Part shown: positions 19,816 to 32,671 of the stretch, in pieces
How positions within the stretch are numbered: the first letter of the stretch is position 1
Layout of the letters: each line of letters opens with the position of its first letter
DNA from: Buddleja alternifolia
Lineage: Eukaryota; Streptophyta; Magnoliopsida; Lamiales; Scrophulariaceae
Direction: 5' to 3'
Assembly (NCBI GenBank): GCA_019426215.1
Contig: CM033391.1
Location: 21,658,949-21,722,948, forward strand
DNA length: 64,000 nucleotides
The notes under the pieces: generated by a model
Seen by the model: only the letters and a program-made list of their open reading frames with translations
What the model was told of the DNA's origin: nothing
The model's database searches: none
Translations under genes and position numbers: made by a program

Positions 19816-20658
19816 AATTCACTTTACATGATTAAGTTAAAGTAAGAAGTGACTTATTGCAGACCGAATGGGAGATAAAGGTTACGATTGCCAACCCCTC
19901 CTCGACTGAAGAGCCTCCAGGATAACAAGGCGACGATCGACCATCCAATCTTGAGATTCAGATTGATCAATTGATCCCCACAAGGTTGGTATACCTTCTG
20001 GGACTGCCTTAATAAGGGAAAATTCTAAAAATACTCCCGATCTATTTTACACCACACATTCAAAATGAATGGAGTGATTTTCACACCCATCTACCCTGTG
20101 TAAACCACCCTACCCCATGTGTTTGTGCGGTGAAAAATGAACCAGAAGCAACACTCCCGATCTACCATAGAATTACCCCATAATAAGCATCTCTTTGCCC
20201 ACCCGAGAAAGCATTTATAGGGTGATACATTATATCATTCTGGTGGCCAATTGAATGTCAACCTAGGCAAATTCATTTGATACATCACGAGGGAGTATTA
20301 TCCAACTGCTGCATATCCATAAGGGTGAATTAAATACAGCCATTTCTGACATTATCCAACTCCAGCATCATGGGTAAAAAACTAAAAATTCTTTATTTTC
20401 CGATCACGCTCTTGTAGGTCTATTTTACTCATGTATCAATTTTATGTAGAGCACAACTGAATCAAGTATTTAAAGATGAAGTTGACTTGTTTATTTATCT
20501 TATTTATTTCAATGATTGGTTTTATTTTCATTCCCATCAACTACCAATACTTACGAGCCTGTTTGAATAAAAAAGCTAGAACATGGACATTAAAAACTTT
20601 GAAAGTATAGTGCTGAATCCTTGCATACTTGCAATGTATGTATAACCACAACAATTGA
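19816..20658. other. Intergenic region downstream of MIS12
   Basis: No coding frame is convincing. It holds a MITE (20017-20178) and, next to the MIS12 stop, probable 3' UTR sequence of that gene. Confidence 0.5.
20017..20178. mobile_element. MITE, Mutator-type, 162 bp
   Basis: The ends are GGAAAATTCTA and, inverted, GGGTAATTCTA. The flanking 9-bp duplication is CTTAATAAG / CATAATAAG (8 of 9). The inner part repeats 'actcccgatcta' near both ends. Same terminal motif as 22988-23139. Confidence 0.7.
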
Positions 20659-22503
20659 TTATGATGTGTTTATCTCATCCAGAAACTCCTCAAGCTCTTC
20701 CAATTTTGCATTAAACAGACCTATCAAATCAAAACCAGCTTTTGATAAGAGAAATTAATCCAATCTTCTTGAAAACCATTCAACATTGGCAAGAAACAGA
20801 AGACACGAGCCCGATTAGATGGACGTCTATTTCCAATTTCTTATTTTTTGTAGATAAAGACAAATTACTTTTAAGGAAGTAAAGATATGATGGAGGAAAT
20901 GTGCTTGGATGGGTTTCTTTATAGAAAAAAGTGTAATAATTAATTATGATGTGATGTCTTTTTTGTAAAAAAAATTATTTTTATGTGGGAAATTAGTATA
21001 GATAAGTTTTGTTATAAGAAGATTTAGATATATTTAAGTTAAACCCATCGATTAAGGTATCCAAAAATATACAAAGTGGATCTTATTTCGTAGTTTACGT
21101 CATTTCAAATAAATATGTGATTATTTTGATGATTATATTAAAATATTGACGGATAAAATACTTTTAATTATTAAGTGAACTATCTAATCATAAATAGTAT
21201 TGAATAGTAAAAATTCTGAATTTTTGAGAAAAATTTGAGAGAAATGCCACCTAAAACCATTTTTCAAAGAAATTTGAGATTCTCTTTAACCAAATTCTAT
21301 CTAGTATTTTTTTGGGATATTTTTAGGAAATGTCAAACGCACGCATTTTTGATGAAAAAATCTTTGAAAAATCTAGAAATGGGAAACATCGTGTCATCCA
21401 ATAGGGGCCATAAATTCTGAAGCAGCTTTTTGGTTATAGACTTATAGTTACCATTCCCACGATGCATTCTGAGAGCGTCACCAAGTACTAAATGTAGCCT
21501 TTCTGCTCTATCACATTGAATTTCCTCCATCCTTCTCCTTTTCAGATTTCCCAGTTTTGAACGAAATTCTGATGCCATAGTTGTCAACTCTGTAGGAACA
21601 AAGAATCTACTTAGAAATATATGTTTAATAACCATTAATTATCAACTGAAGATGTGCCTAATTATCAAAGTCAGAAAGTGACAGAGACTTCATTTTTGCC
21701 TCTTATAAAAAAGTATTATCACTCGAAGTGCAATTTGAAAGCATAAGCTGGTGCAGATTGGCAAAGAAAATAACAATCTTGTCTTCATTAATTTGTTTTG
21801 GTGATATATATCTTAAGAAAAACAAGTTTCAAAAGTGCCATACGAATAGCAAGTCTGACCAGTTTTGTGAGCCAATTTATAGATTAAAACTAATTTATCT
21901 AAATTCAGTTTCCCTGAACTTGATAAAGGTGCTATTCTAGAAAGTCGCCAGCACAGTAAAATTTCAGATACCTTGGAACATTTGAGTGGCATCATGTTTC
22001 TTGTATAACTGCAAAGCTTCATCAATGGAGCCAGCAGATTGATTGCTTGACAAAGACTGCCTCTCCAGCGCATGAAGTTCTCGACCAAGCTCAGCAGATT
22101 CTTTACCAACCTGTGTCGGAAACACAAGTTTACTGAGGAAAAGTATATTGATTAACCACACACATGACTATTGCAATCAACTAGGGACATCCTTATAATC
22201 TGAAGGACTGCCAGTTACCAAAGTGAGTTCGTCACGCAAAAGTTTCAACTTCGCATCCAGCTCCGTACCAGTGTCTGGTATATCTTCTCCAAATGACTCA
22301 TTCTACATTGAAATGTTCAGAGGGAATTTACGATACAATTTTAGGCAGAAATAAGAAAGAAAGAATTAGAAGTAATTTGAGATGCAATTTTGGGTCAAAA
22401 AAAGATGAACATAATTACAAATAGAGGAATTATGGTGTTTGCATTACCACAACCACTTAAAGAGAATGGCAGACTGGCAAGGGCCTCAGTTCCAAGTGAG
22501 TCC

Positions 22504-22539
<36 letters not shown>

Positions 22540-25500
22540 AACCCCAAACACAGTAAAAGAACACTCAAAGGTTCCCTGGAGCCATGGTGAAGGCGCAGGT
22601 ATGCACTTTATGGAATGGGGGTGCATAATTGTAGAGATAAATTAAATGCCTGTGATGTTAGTAGCTTTCAACAACAAAAAATACACAGAAAAAAATCTGA
22701 AGATAGCAACACGAGAACTGAGCTCACAAACAAATTCTACATGAAACCATTCAGGAAAAGGCATAACAAGATAAATAGCAAATCCTAAAGGTACAAGTAG
22801 AACAAATGAGTCTCAAGCATCAAGGAATAAGTTCCAAAATACATCAAGGTCACAATTTTAACACGCTTCTTTCATTAAACAATACAGCAATCTTTTATCA
22901 ATTTCAGCTAGGTAATCAATTACTAAACAATCTCACCTATTTGAGCTAATTCGGCAACATAAGAGCAATTTCAGCAATAATTTTACCGGAGAATTCTAAG
23001 ATGGACCTGGTCCAATGGAGCCAGTCCATCTATTACCATTGGATGTATGTACTTTAAGTGTTTTTTACTATCTTGCCCCTACATCCAATGGTATATAGTG
23101 CAGTGCCTTTGTTGGACCCGGTCTAGCATAGAATCACCCAATTTTATCTTTTTCAGCAAGAAATTTAGTAATTTAAGCAAATATTAACTACTTGAAGACA
23201 TTCTACTCATTTTTGCCAAAGAAACCAAGAAAAACCCTTCGAAAAGTATATTTAAGTAATCTAAAGGCACAAGAGAGAGAGGGATGACAATATAGAATAA
23301 AATCGCGAGACAAAATTTGTTGCAAAGGAAAAAGAGATTGAATGTAGAACCTTCTAAACCAAGAGAAAAGCTCGAAAGTGGTAAGAAATCTATACACACA
23401 AGAGCCATGTCAATATCAGCACTGAAAGATCTTCTGTTGTGATCCATTTTAAAAAGTTTTCTATATATAAAATTATACAGCTTTTTAGTTATATATTTCA
23501 ATTTATACTTCTAAAGTAAAGTCTTAAGAATTGGATCAAAGGACTAAAGTTGATAAATGCCCTTGCAGTGACCATAAGTCAGACAATATCAATTTCGTAC
23601 GTGAGGAAGAAACTATGGCCCATTACACTTGGATGATCACTTAAATGTCTCAACCAGAAAATGGCTAAAGTGCATAGATAATAGTATCTTTGGCATGAGG
23701 TATAGTTGTCGAATAAAATTACGAGTGGAAGTTAGGAGGAAATTCCCTTTACCCTTGATAAGGTGGAGTGTAATTTGGGAGCGATTGAAATCGACTTTTC
23801 ATTTCATCCAAGTTACATGCATCATTTTCTAGCCACACAAATCTAGAAAATGGTCGTAGAAGTGTTTCTTTCTTTCTTTTTCTATGTCACAAATAGGAGA
23901 AAGTAGTCAATTTTCTGCGATAAAGCAATAAAAAGAATTTCACGTAGCCGATCCATATACTCCTAATGATTCCCCAATGACAAGGATAGTCTAATTATCT
24001 TGGCCCTCCACTAGTGATTATGTGAACCAAGTGTTAAATTTGGTCCGGCTATTGAATGAAAAAAGGATTTGTACCCTCTTGCAGAAGCTGGAGGCGAGTC
24101 ACCATACTGAGTAAAATGTCGTGGGAATCGTATATCGAAAGACAGCGGAAATTAAACTTGTTCAATTCCCAATCTAGCACAAGTTTTGCTTGCATTGATT
24201 TTATATAAACGAAGAACACGAAAAATTGTTGCCTCTTGAATTGAAGTGTGTTCAGTTTACTTTATAGCAACTTTGGAATAGCAGTCTCCAAGAAACACGC
24301 CTCTATATCATCATGCAGGAACAAACCTCAGAAATCTCCATATCCAACTCCCATAGGTGGCTAGGTAAAAAGGAAAGTAACTTTTCTGTCTTGTATTTTT
24401 GAGAGACTAGAATTAATTGTGTTAAGACTACGAATTGTAGGATTTAAATAAAATCCTACAACTTAAGCCCATGAGTCACAAGCCCATAAAGCCTTGTTGG
24501 ACGCCCCACGTGGGCTAAGTTGACCTAGTCAACTTAGTGCACTTAATTTAATCATATCATATTTAATTCAATTAAATATGTATCAATTAAATTAATACTC
24601 CATTTAAATATTTAATTAACCCACTTTAAACTAATTAATTTAATTTACCATTGTTTAATCTAATTAAACAACTAACTAAATTAATTCGTCCAATTAATTA
24701 ATTCGTGGTTCCAAAGAACAAATTACCAAAATGCGATTTCCCGTCTATTCCTATGTAGCGCAACTCTCGAGGTTCGTCTCGATTGACAACGGGAGGTTAT
24801 CAAAGGATGTGAGTGACACCATGGCCCACATCGTAGCCCAGCCGAATACGAAATGACTGTGTCATTACGAACATCTAGATTATGATTTCCATATGAGTAT
24901 AAACCCTTCACTGGCGTATCTTGATTGAGTAAGAATCATGAAATATGTCAAACTCACATGACTAGATGCTACGCCCGGAACATAGTAACATAAGATTACC
25001 AAACTATCCTCCGTGTCCCACACAAGTTAAGTTCATAAGCTTTGGCCAAAGACCTTCAATCTCATTCACTATGATCGCATATGATACTTTCGAGACAATG
25101 AATCTCCACTTGGCAATCACTTGACAACTGCTACTTGCCCATTGAATCGCACTTCGAAGTCTGCCCCACCAAAGAGAGAATTTGGGCTAACTACTCTGAT
25201 GACATAACCAATGTCACAAGTACATTGTGCTTGTGATTGTGATTGTGACTCATCAAGTCTAAGGCTAACGCATACTATCATAATAAGTAATCCAATTGTT
25301 AACACTCATTGAGTAAAAACCCATGTGATCGGATTACAACAAGCCGTATTCAAATATACTAATCCCATTAATATGTCTATGACACAAACTCTCAGTATCC
25401 TAAGTATCCCAAACTCTTCCAATGCTCATCTACGTATCCCATAAGGAGTGGAAGACTTGTCTTGATACGCATGAATGTTTGTTTATTCATAACTTATTAA

Positions 25501-28500
25501 TGTCAAAACATAAATGCCTTTTAAAAGAAGATGTTTGTACAATATAGATTAGTGCTCTATTCAATATAACTCCTTGTTGGCATTGAGGGCGCACACCAAA
25601 AGAATGATCTACCCAAATCATTTCTCCTCACTATGTAACCTTCGCGAGACAATTCTAAGCCTCTAGTCAAGTATGATATGAGCAATGGCCTATCAACTTT
25701 TAGGTAATGTCGTGCCTAATTCCCTTGTGATTAGATCTCTTTGACAAGCAAGCTGTCTGGCTACTACTGTACTTGTACTTAACCCAGGCGCTTTGCTACC
25801 CTCCAATCTTCATATACTCAAGCTATATGTTGTATTGTAATGGTATTTGTCACAAAGTGGAATAGGCTTTTAGTTTCTCAATCATCCACTATCTAGGAGT
25901 GTAAGATGAGTCGAGCTGGCTCGATCGGGGCTTGACTTGAGCTTGAGCTCACTTATAATTGTTCATAAGCTCGTAAACCAGCCTGTGAGCTTTTACTATT
26001 ATAATTTTTTATATAACTATAAATACTCAAGTTCCATAAAATGACTACTTACAACTTTATGTACAACATATTCTAATTATATCAAGTGAATCATGGAAAA
26101 TAATAATAATAAATTTTTAGTTACATCTTGTGTGTTTCTATAAATTTAGTCAATCAAACCATGCTTTCACAATACCTTCCTCTATTTTTTACATAATTAT
26201 AGAATATAAGGTGCTAAACTATTATCTAACTTATCCTAATATTTATGACAATGTCCATTCTTATTTTCCTTTTATAAATTAATTTCTGAGATTGATACAC
26301 GATTAGTGACCTTATACATATTATAAATGAAGAGTATCTTTCGCAAACTAAGTAACAAAATGGATATTCTAAGAACTTATAAACTTTTCAAATTTATTTT
26401 GTAATAGTAAATATATAATTTTATAAGAGTTATAAGCATTTGTAGGTGAATCTCCATTGGTTTGGTAATGCCAATAAAATAATGTTAATCTAAGTAATAC
26501 TAGTAACAATATAATAATATATAAATTATGTATAATTCATTGATACAAGATTTATGTTCCTAATATGTGAGTTTAACAAACATGTTTTTCATTAACTCAT
26601 ATATCGTAAATATTATCAAATAAAAGATATGTAAAATACTATTTTTCTTATCTTGAATTGTATTTCTATAATTATTATCATTTGACTTCAGTAATTATGT
26701 TTCTAATTATGATTACATTATAAATGTATTTGATAATTTAATAAAAAATAGAATTAAATGTATTTATTTAAAAAAGAAAAAAATAATTAAATTAATTTTT
26801 TGTGCAAGCTCTAGTTCGAGCTTCACTAGAAAATTAGGCTCATCAAGCTCAGTCCAAGTTCAACTCGTTTACACCCCTACTCTTATCTTTCCTTACCAAC
26901 CCCGTTTCTTGGGTGGATCCTGTTATGTTTGCTCCTCGCATATGTGACTCCGACTTTCTTCATTTGCTCTTTGCATGAATTCGATCATCTATGTCGACTA
27001 TAACTCCCATATTTATTGGCCTTGTGTTTAGTATTAGCACATATCCCTAGGATGATTTTATGTCTATTAACATAAACTCAAAGCACTTAGTCTGTTTGTT
27101 TATATCGGTTATGTTTGTCGTTTATTTCCTCCAAGGTTTCGCATATGCCCCTCTTTATTTCACTCACGTCTCCTTCCAAAGTGGCCCTGAGCCCTAATCG
27201 AGGAATCTCAATATCGTTTAGGTCTGGCCTTATCTCTCTTACCTTTGTAGGATGCGATTATTCATATAGAAAGATGTTAGATGCGCCATCTTTTTTATCT
27301 TTGGTTATTTGAAGTTTCAAGTTTCAATCTAGATGTAAAGTGTTGGATTAACCCTCGCAAGAATGGCTATCTGGCTTATTTGCTTAATGATCTATCCATA
27401 TCCAAAGCAAAACATGCCCATTCGTTTTTCGTCATTTTCACAGAACTAACTTATTGTCCTACATAGGCTACCGTCCATTTCATCCTATTACTTTACAACT
27501 TAGCTCGTCTATGTCCACCTTTGTGTCTATCGATTCAGTTGATGTTGTTGGTTTGTGAGGATGGCTCGAAGTAGGTCCCTATTCATATTTTTTTCCTTGT
27601 TTTGCCTTCTTGTTGTTTCTTTACATAGTTTCATCTCCTGAACACCGACTTTTTGCTAGATGGACTAAGAGATGGCAACGCCTGAAAGGTATGATTTAGT
27701 AGTATATGGGCCTATCTGTTTTTGAATCTGCTAGAGAGAAGTATGCTCTTCATACCTTTCTTTACTTTGAAACCCAGTAGATATCATGAGTTTGTTAGTC
27801 GTGTTCGACTAAAGGAACAAAATCAGGTTTTACAGGATATTCCCAAAGAAACAGAAACGTTGACAGCTAGATGATAGCATTCAAAGAAGCAACTTGCCAT
27901 CATATAGACGATATAGCATCCAAAGAAGCAACGTACTCTCATATTAGATTGTCCCTAACTAATAAATCACTTGAAAGTGAAAGAAAGGAAGGAAAGAACT
28001 AGTTACGAACATTATGTATATTGAATGCATTAGATCCTCAAATGATTAATGTCTCTCTCTAGCATTCAAAGAAGCAAGTTTCCATCATATCAGATGGTGA
28101 TGGTCCCCTATTAAGAAATCACATGAAACTGAAACAACGGAAGAAATGCTTTCTCCAGACATTTAACGAAATCAAGACAGAAACACTCAAACATAAAAAA
28201 GAAAGGGAAATGAGTGTGAAGTAGCAAACGTACGGGTTTGGGCAGCGAAAATGCTTCAGGCACATGAAAACAAAATCGAAGACAATATTCTTCCCACTTC
28301 TCCATTCGCTGGTCGAGGGTGGATTGAATCAAATCTCGGATATATGCTACACCCTATGATGAATTATAATAGACATAAGCAAGCACATAAAAGATTCTAA
28401 TAAATGAATTATAATGTAGACATAAAATGGAAGCAAACACGAAAATGAAGAGGTACAAAAAACACTTAGATAACTAATCAAAAGTGCAAAAACCTTGTTC

Positions 28501-28808
28501 AGTTCGGGGGACCTATCAGTTTTGAGGAGCACAGAAGAAGCTTCCCTGCAACAAAATTAAAAGCATAATAATAAGATTAAAATGAAAAGAGATTTGAAAA
28601 TGAAGGGGAGAGAAATTGGATTGGTGGGGGGTTAGTACTGGATGAAGAAATTGAAAGCGTCATGGAGCAGGTCGTCAACGATATTGAGGACCTCATTGAT
28701 GAACAGCTTTGGGCTCAGATCCAACCATTCGAATATCGCCTCAGCCTCCTCCCTCTCCCTTTTTTTACTTCCACTTCCACCACCTTCCATTTCCATTTCC
28801 ATTTCCAT
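20659..28808 (-). CDS. MIS12: MIS12 homologue, kinetochore protein, seven inferred exons (about 260 aa)
   Basis: MIS12 is a subunit of the Mis12 complex that links the centromere to the outer kinetochore in the nucleus. Exon 1 (28639-28808) reads EAEAIFEWLDLSPKLFINEV, then NIVDDLLHDAFNFF, close to plant MIS12 N-termini. Other exons: 28494-28545, 28234-28353 (MEKWEEYCLRFCFHVPEAF), 22219-22302, 21972-22110, 21452-21589 and 20659-20738 (GLFNAKLEELEEFLDEI). All junctions have GT and AG and keep phase; the total is 783 nt, 260 codons plus stop. The later exons are charged and helical, as expected of a coiled coil. Four ATGs in a GAA-ATG repeat (28808-28788) could serve as start; plant relatives favour one starting MEG, here 28790. 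Intron 3 is about 5.9 kb and transposon-rich. The last exon is less certain: reading on past 21452 gives an alternative end at 21333. Confidence 0.85.
22505..22536. repeat. Homopolymer C32
   Basis: An uninterrupted run of 32 C on the plus strand (G in the MIS12 pre-mRNA). Such runs are length-unstable, prone to sequencing error and able to form G-quadruplexes. Confidence 0.9.
22988..23139. mobile_element. MITE, Mutator-type, 152 bp
   Basis: The ends are GGAGAATTCTA and, inverted, GGGTGATTCTA. The 9-bp flanks are AATTTTACC / AATTTTATC (8 of 9). An inner inverted pair, CCATTGGATGTA and TACATCCAATGG, makes it a hairpin. Same family as 20017-20178 by its ends. Confidence 0.75.
24118..25595 (-). 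mobile_element. Copia LTR (family 2 relative), probably solo, in MIS12 intron
   Basis: Colinear but diverged relative of the LTRs at 33419-35031, 41000-42727 and 43907-45572. Shared landmarks in order are 'gcgcaactctcgaggttcgtctc', 'gagtataaacccttcact', 'ctttggccaaagac' and 'ctccttgttggcattgagg'. Both ends are worn; limits are approximate. No internal sequence adjoins it. Confidence 0.7.
25894..26879. mobile_element. Non-autonomous hAT-like element
   Basis: The ends TAGGAGTGTAAGATGAGTCGA and, inverted, TAGGGGTGTAAACGAGTTGA are imperfect terminal inverted repeats of hAT type, followed by gagctcg-rich subterminal sequence. The 8-bp flanks agree at only 5 positions (CCACTATC / CTCTTATC), so the copy is old. 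The interior is AT-rich and non-coding. Confidence 0.6.
27873..28110. repeat. Diverged local triplication in MIS12 intron 3
   Basis: 'agcattcaaagaagcaa' recurs near 27877, 27909 and 28061, each followed by a '.ccatcatat' or '.tctcatat' segment. The second and third copies extend to 'taa.aaatcac.tgaaa.tgaaa'. It does not look like a transposon. Confidence 0.6.
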
Positions 28809-28860
28809 TTCCTTTCCTTTCTTTTCTTTTCTCTTCTTTTCCAGTAACAACGAAAGAAAG

Positions 28861-28899
<39 letters not shown>

Positions 28900-29470
28900 T
28901 ATAATTAATAATTAATATTAATAGTTTTTCAAATTCAAATACGAAATTTCCCCATCCCATCTTTTTCCCCGCCACAAGTACAACCACTAGTCTAGTCTAG
29001 TGTACAAGGGGAGACAGAGAAATTACCACTTCAACTTGGAGGGGAATTCAAAAATTTCTCAACTCTCTAGTCTCTACACATATTTCCAAAATTATCTCTA
29101 ATATTTTTATTTTCTTTTCACAAAATTTTATTAGCAAATTCAAACAAGTAAGTGTATTCTTTTTTAATTACTAAATGCCCTTGTCACTTTTAATTGATTA
29201 AATTTTTTGTCTTCAATAATTGTCAATATCATGAAAAATTATTTCTAAATGTATCGCATTTCTTTTGCATGCAGGAAAATAAATTTTATAAGTAAATTTG
29301 TCTTGGGTTTAAACTATTTAGCACCTTTTTTAATTTTTCCAAATGAAGGAAGATTGGTATTTAATTTACACTGTAAAGTACATCTAGGACTCCATTTTTG
29401 TTGTCTCAATTAACAATTTAGTAATTTCTTTTAGATGATGTAACAAAAAAAAACGGGGTGATAGCATGAT
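28809..29470. other. MIS12 upstream region
   Basis: It holds a TA repeat (28865-28891) running into CA, a GA-rich (minus strand) leader at 28808-28850 and AT-rich DNA beyond. No clear TATA position can be fixed because of the TA run. No other gene is seen. Confidence 0.4.
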
Positions 29471-29541
29471 TGTTAGGAAATTTCATGTTAGATATTTTGA
29501 TAATGACAAAATAGGATTTTATGTTAGACCTCAAAAGAATG

Positions 29542-29720
29542 CGGAGCGGATCTTCTATCCCACAATGGTGTACCACATTAGTGTCACATCATTATGGGAT
29601 GGATAAGTGTCATTTAATTGGAAATATTATTAGTAGTTTTTTTTAAAATGGACACTCGTCAATCCCACAATGATGTGACATCATTGTGATACACCATTGT
29701 GGGATAGAAAATCCGTTCCG
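29542..29720. mobile_element. MITE, Mutator-type, 179 bp, in LTR of D
   Basis: Perfect 9-bp target duplication AAAAGAATG (29533-29541, 29721-29729). Terminal inverted repeats of about 70 bp start CGGAGCGGAT / CGGAACGGAT and share 'ctatcccacaatggtgta'. The whole copy folds on itself. Confidence 0.88.
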
Positions 29721-29934
29721 AAAAGAATGTAAGTTATGTTTTCATAGAAAATCTGTACAAGCATTTGAAAGTTTATTATTTTGTTAGGCTTGATTTTTAA
29801 TCTTTATAGATTTTAAACTAAGTATTGGATACCAAGTCGCCGATAGAATTATAGGTGAGTCTGTGAAAGATGAAGTTCAAGATCAGTGTCTGAAGTTAAG
29901 TGAAGATGAAGATTGTCTTAAGCGGCTATCAAAT

Positions 29935-31378
29935 TGTTAGGAAATTTCATCTTAGATGTTTTGATGATAAAAAAATAGGTTTCATGTTAGACCACAAAGA
30001 TATGTAAGTCTATATTTTGTTAGAACATGTATAAGCGTTTAAAGTTATCAAGTTGTAATTTTTTGGTTAAGGCATTTTATCTTTATAGCTTTAGACTAGT
30101 ATCTAGCGCTTGAGCTAAGATAGAATTCTAGGTGAGTCTATCAAGGTGAAATCGAAGATCAAAGTTTGAAGACTTTCAAACTTTGAAGATGAGAGATTCA
30201 TTAAGCAGCTGTCAAGCGCTTATGAATCAATTCAGGATGACTTTCGTGTTTAAGTGCTTGTTGTCACCTGAAGTTAATCCGAAGTCAATATGTTATTAAA
30301 TGCAATCAACAGACATTTATTCAAATGCATTAAATGCGTGATAAGAACATTAAATGTGATAAGGACTATTGATGGTACGGATGTGTCTTCCCCATTAGCT
30401 GTCAACTCAAAGTAGGTCTGCTGCCCACTCTGTGCAGCAGAATTTTCAGAGATGTCAGAAAAAGACTAAGTCACGAGCCTCGTGCTTCTCACGTCCCTGC
30501 TTATGTCCAACGGACAAATCCCAAGAAAAGTCTATAAATAGATACTCACAGCTCAAACCTAAACACCGAGAATTATTCACTTACACTATTGAAATCTATA
30601 TCCAACTTTTAAAGCTCGAATCCTCCATAGCCAAATTTTCGTTGAGCTTAAACATCTCTACAGCCAAATCAATATCTCTTACCTCTTTATAGAAGAACCT
30701 AACCTTTCAAAGAGATATTAACAAAGTGTTTGAACATTTCAAATCAAACAAAACCGTGACAAAAAACCCATCAACCTCTTCAATCTGTGTGACGAAGTTG
30801 TTGAAGACAAAACATTATTTCTGAGTGAGAGAAGCATTGTCAGAAGCATATCTTAGCCAAGTTGAAATCTGTGTGATCAGGATACTCGAGATCAAACTTT
30901 CATCAATTTGCTATTGTGTAGAAGTTGTCTATGTGAAACTTCATGATTCATTTTAGTGAATTCCTCCTGTGTGGAAAGGAGTAGAAGAACGTAGCTGGGA
31001 TTACACAAACTCAGTAAACTTTACAATTCTCGTGTCTTATTTATTTACTATTATTATTGTCTTGCTTTATATCTTATTATTTATTCTGAAAAGGACAAAC
31101 TAAACTGTCAAGCGACTATTTAACCAAAACGAACGCTAAAGCTTTAAAATCATTTCCGCTGTGCTAACCCTGATTATGCGATCTAAGCATTACCCTACTT
31201 TGGTAAGCTGCTAAAATCCCTAAGTCTAAGTTATCTTTACTGAAGCGCCTGACACAAGCGCTCATCTTTCTAAGCGTTCAAATCTTTAAAAGTGATACAA
31301 ATTTTTGAAGTCGAAAAAGACTTCAGGGTCTATTCAACCCCCCTTATAGACCCTTTCGTATGCCACTTGGGACCAACA
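29935..31378 (+). mobile_element. Solo LTR E of copia family 1, nested in the LTR of D
   Basis: A complete 1444-bp LTR from TGTTAGGAAATTTC to GGGACCAACA. Flanks CAAAT (29930-29934) and CAAAC (31379-31383) are a 5-bp duplication with one mismatch. D's LTR resumes directly after it. The TATA box is at 30533-30540. No internal sequence remains, as expected after LTR-LTR recombination. Confidence 0.85.
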
Positions 31379-31913
31379 CAAACACTAAAGACATTTCAGG
31401 AGTTATGAATCAGCGTCTAAGCTTCCAAGTGATCAAGTGATCAGATTTACCTGAAATAAATTCTGAAGTCATTAAGAACTTAAATGCAATCAATAATGGG
31501 CATTTATTTCCAACGAGAAATAAATTCAAATGCATTAAATGCTTGATAAGAGCATTAAATGTGATAAGGACTTTTGCATACGGACAAGCCACCATTGACT
31601 AGACTGTCAGAGTTCAAAGTCTGCCACATCCAATCGATGCAGCAGAAATTCAGGAATGTCAAAAAAAAAGAGCTACCCACTCGTCAAGTGATAGACACGC
31701 GCCAGCTTGTGTCTAATGGACAAATCCTAAGAAATGTCTATAAATAGTACCTTTCAGCAAACCCTAATTTATCAAGAATTACACAAGAAAGTATTTCCAA
31801 ACTTTGCTGAAATCCTTCCAAGAAAAGCTTTAAAACCTCCATATCCAAATCCTTCAAGCTTTTCATACATTCCAAAGACAGTCACAGATAAAACACTAAA
31901 AAAAATCAAAAAA

Positions 31914-32026
31914 GGGAGAGTATGCAGAATAAAAAATAACACAAGGGGGTGATTAGCAAAATAATTAACATAGGGGTGTTTGGCGCAGGTTTCGCTTATC
32001 ACAGGGGGATCTTATGCAATTATCCC
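31914..32026. mobile_element. Small foldback insert in LTR of D
   Basis: The ends GGGAGAGTATGCA and, inverted, GGGATAATTGCA are similar, and G-run/C-run words inside ('caagggggtga', 'cacagggggat') pair up. The ends resemble the MITE at 50279-50658. No target duplication is evident. It is absent from the other family-1 LTRs. Confidence 0.5.
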
Positions 32027-32671
32027 TTCCAAATATCAAACAAACCCTAGTGACAAAACCCTCCAACCTCTTTCATCTGTGTGAGGAAGAACTTGTGTTC
32101 AAGAAGTATTTCTGAGTGAGAAAAGCTTGTTGAAGAGATCTCGAGTAGAGCTGAAGTCTGTGTGATCATGGAGCTCAAGATCATCTTCGTGTTTATTATT
32201 CATTTGTAGAAGTCCTCTGTGTGACTTTGATCATCATCTAGTGAATTTCCTCCGAGTTCAAAGGAGAAGAAGGACGTAGCTGAGATTACATCACCCAATG
32301 AACTTTTCATATTTTGTGTTATTTACTTTGCTGTTTTATTGCTTTCCTTATCATTTGCATATCATTGTTTAAAAGCATTAAAATCAATAGGCGATTAATT
32401 GGTAAAATCGAACGCTAAGCATCAAAATTATTTTCGTTGTGCTAACCCTGATTAAGCGATCTAAACTTTATCTTACTTTGGTAATTGCTAAATCATTAAG
32501 TCTAAGTTACCTTTATCCTAGCACTTGACCTAACGCTTTGCTTTCCAAGCGTTCAAAATATTGTAAGAGGCACAAAAAAAATTTGAAGTTGAAGAAAATT
32601 TCAGGGTCTATTCAACCCACCCACCCCCCCCCCCTTTAGACTCTTTTCGTCTGCCACTTGGGACCAACAAG

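Larger units (their letters stand above)
22303..28233 (-). other. MIS12 intron 3 (5931 bp), transposon-filled
   Basis: The donor GTACGT at 28233 and the acceptor CAATGTAG at 22303 bound it. It contains a 32-base C-run (22505-22536), a MITE (22988-23139), an LTR (about 24118-25595), an hAT-like element (25894-26879) and a local triplication (27873-28110). I see no gene in 23140-24117 or 26880-27870. Confidence 0.8.

Noticed and set aside
22390..22645. Pro-rich frames across the C32 run
   Set aside because: Pure translation of a homopolymer within a MIS12 intron.
27115..27466. Possible host exons in MIS12 intron 3
   Set aside because: Frames are short, without recognisable motifs or good splice signals.
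28809..28898. N-terminal extension of MIS12 upstream of 28808
   Set aside because: It translates the TA microsatellite and a Lys/Arg-rich leader; plant relatives start at the MEG-type Met.
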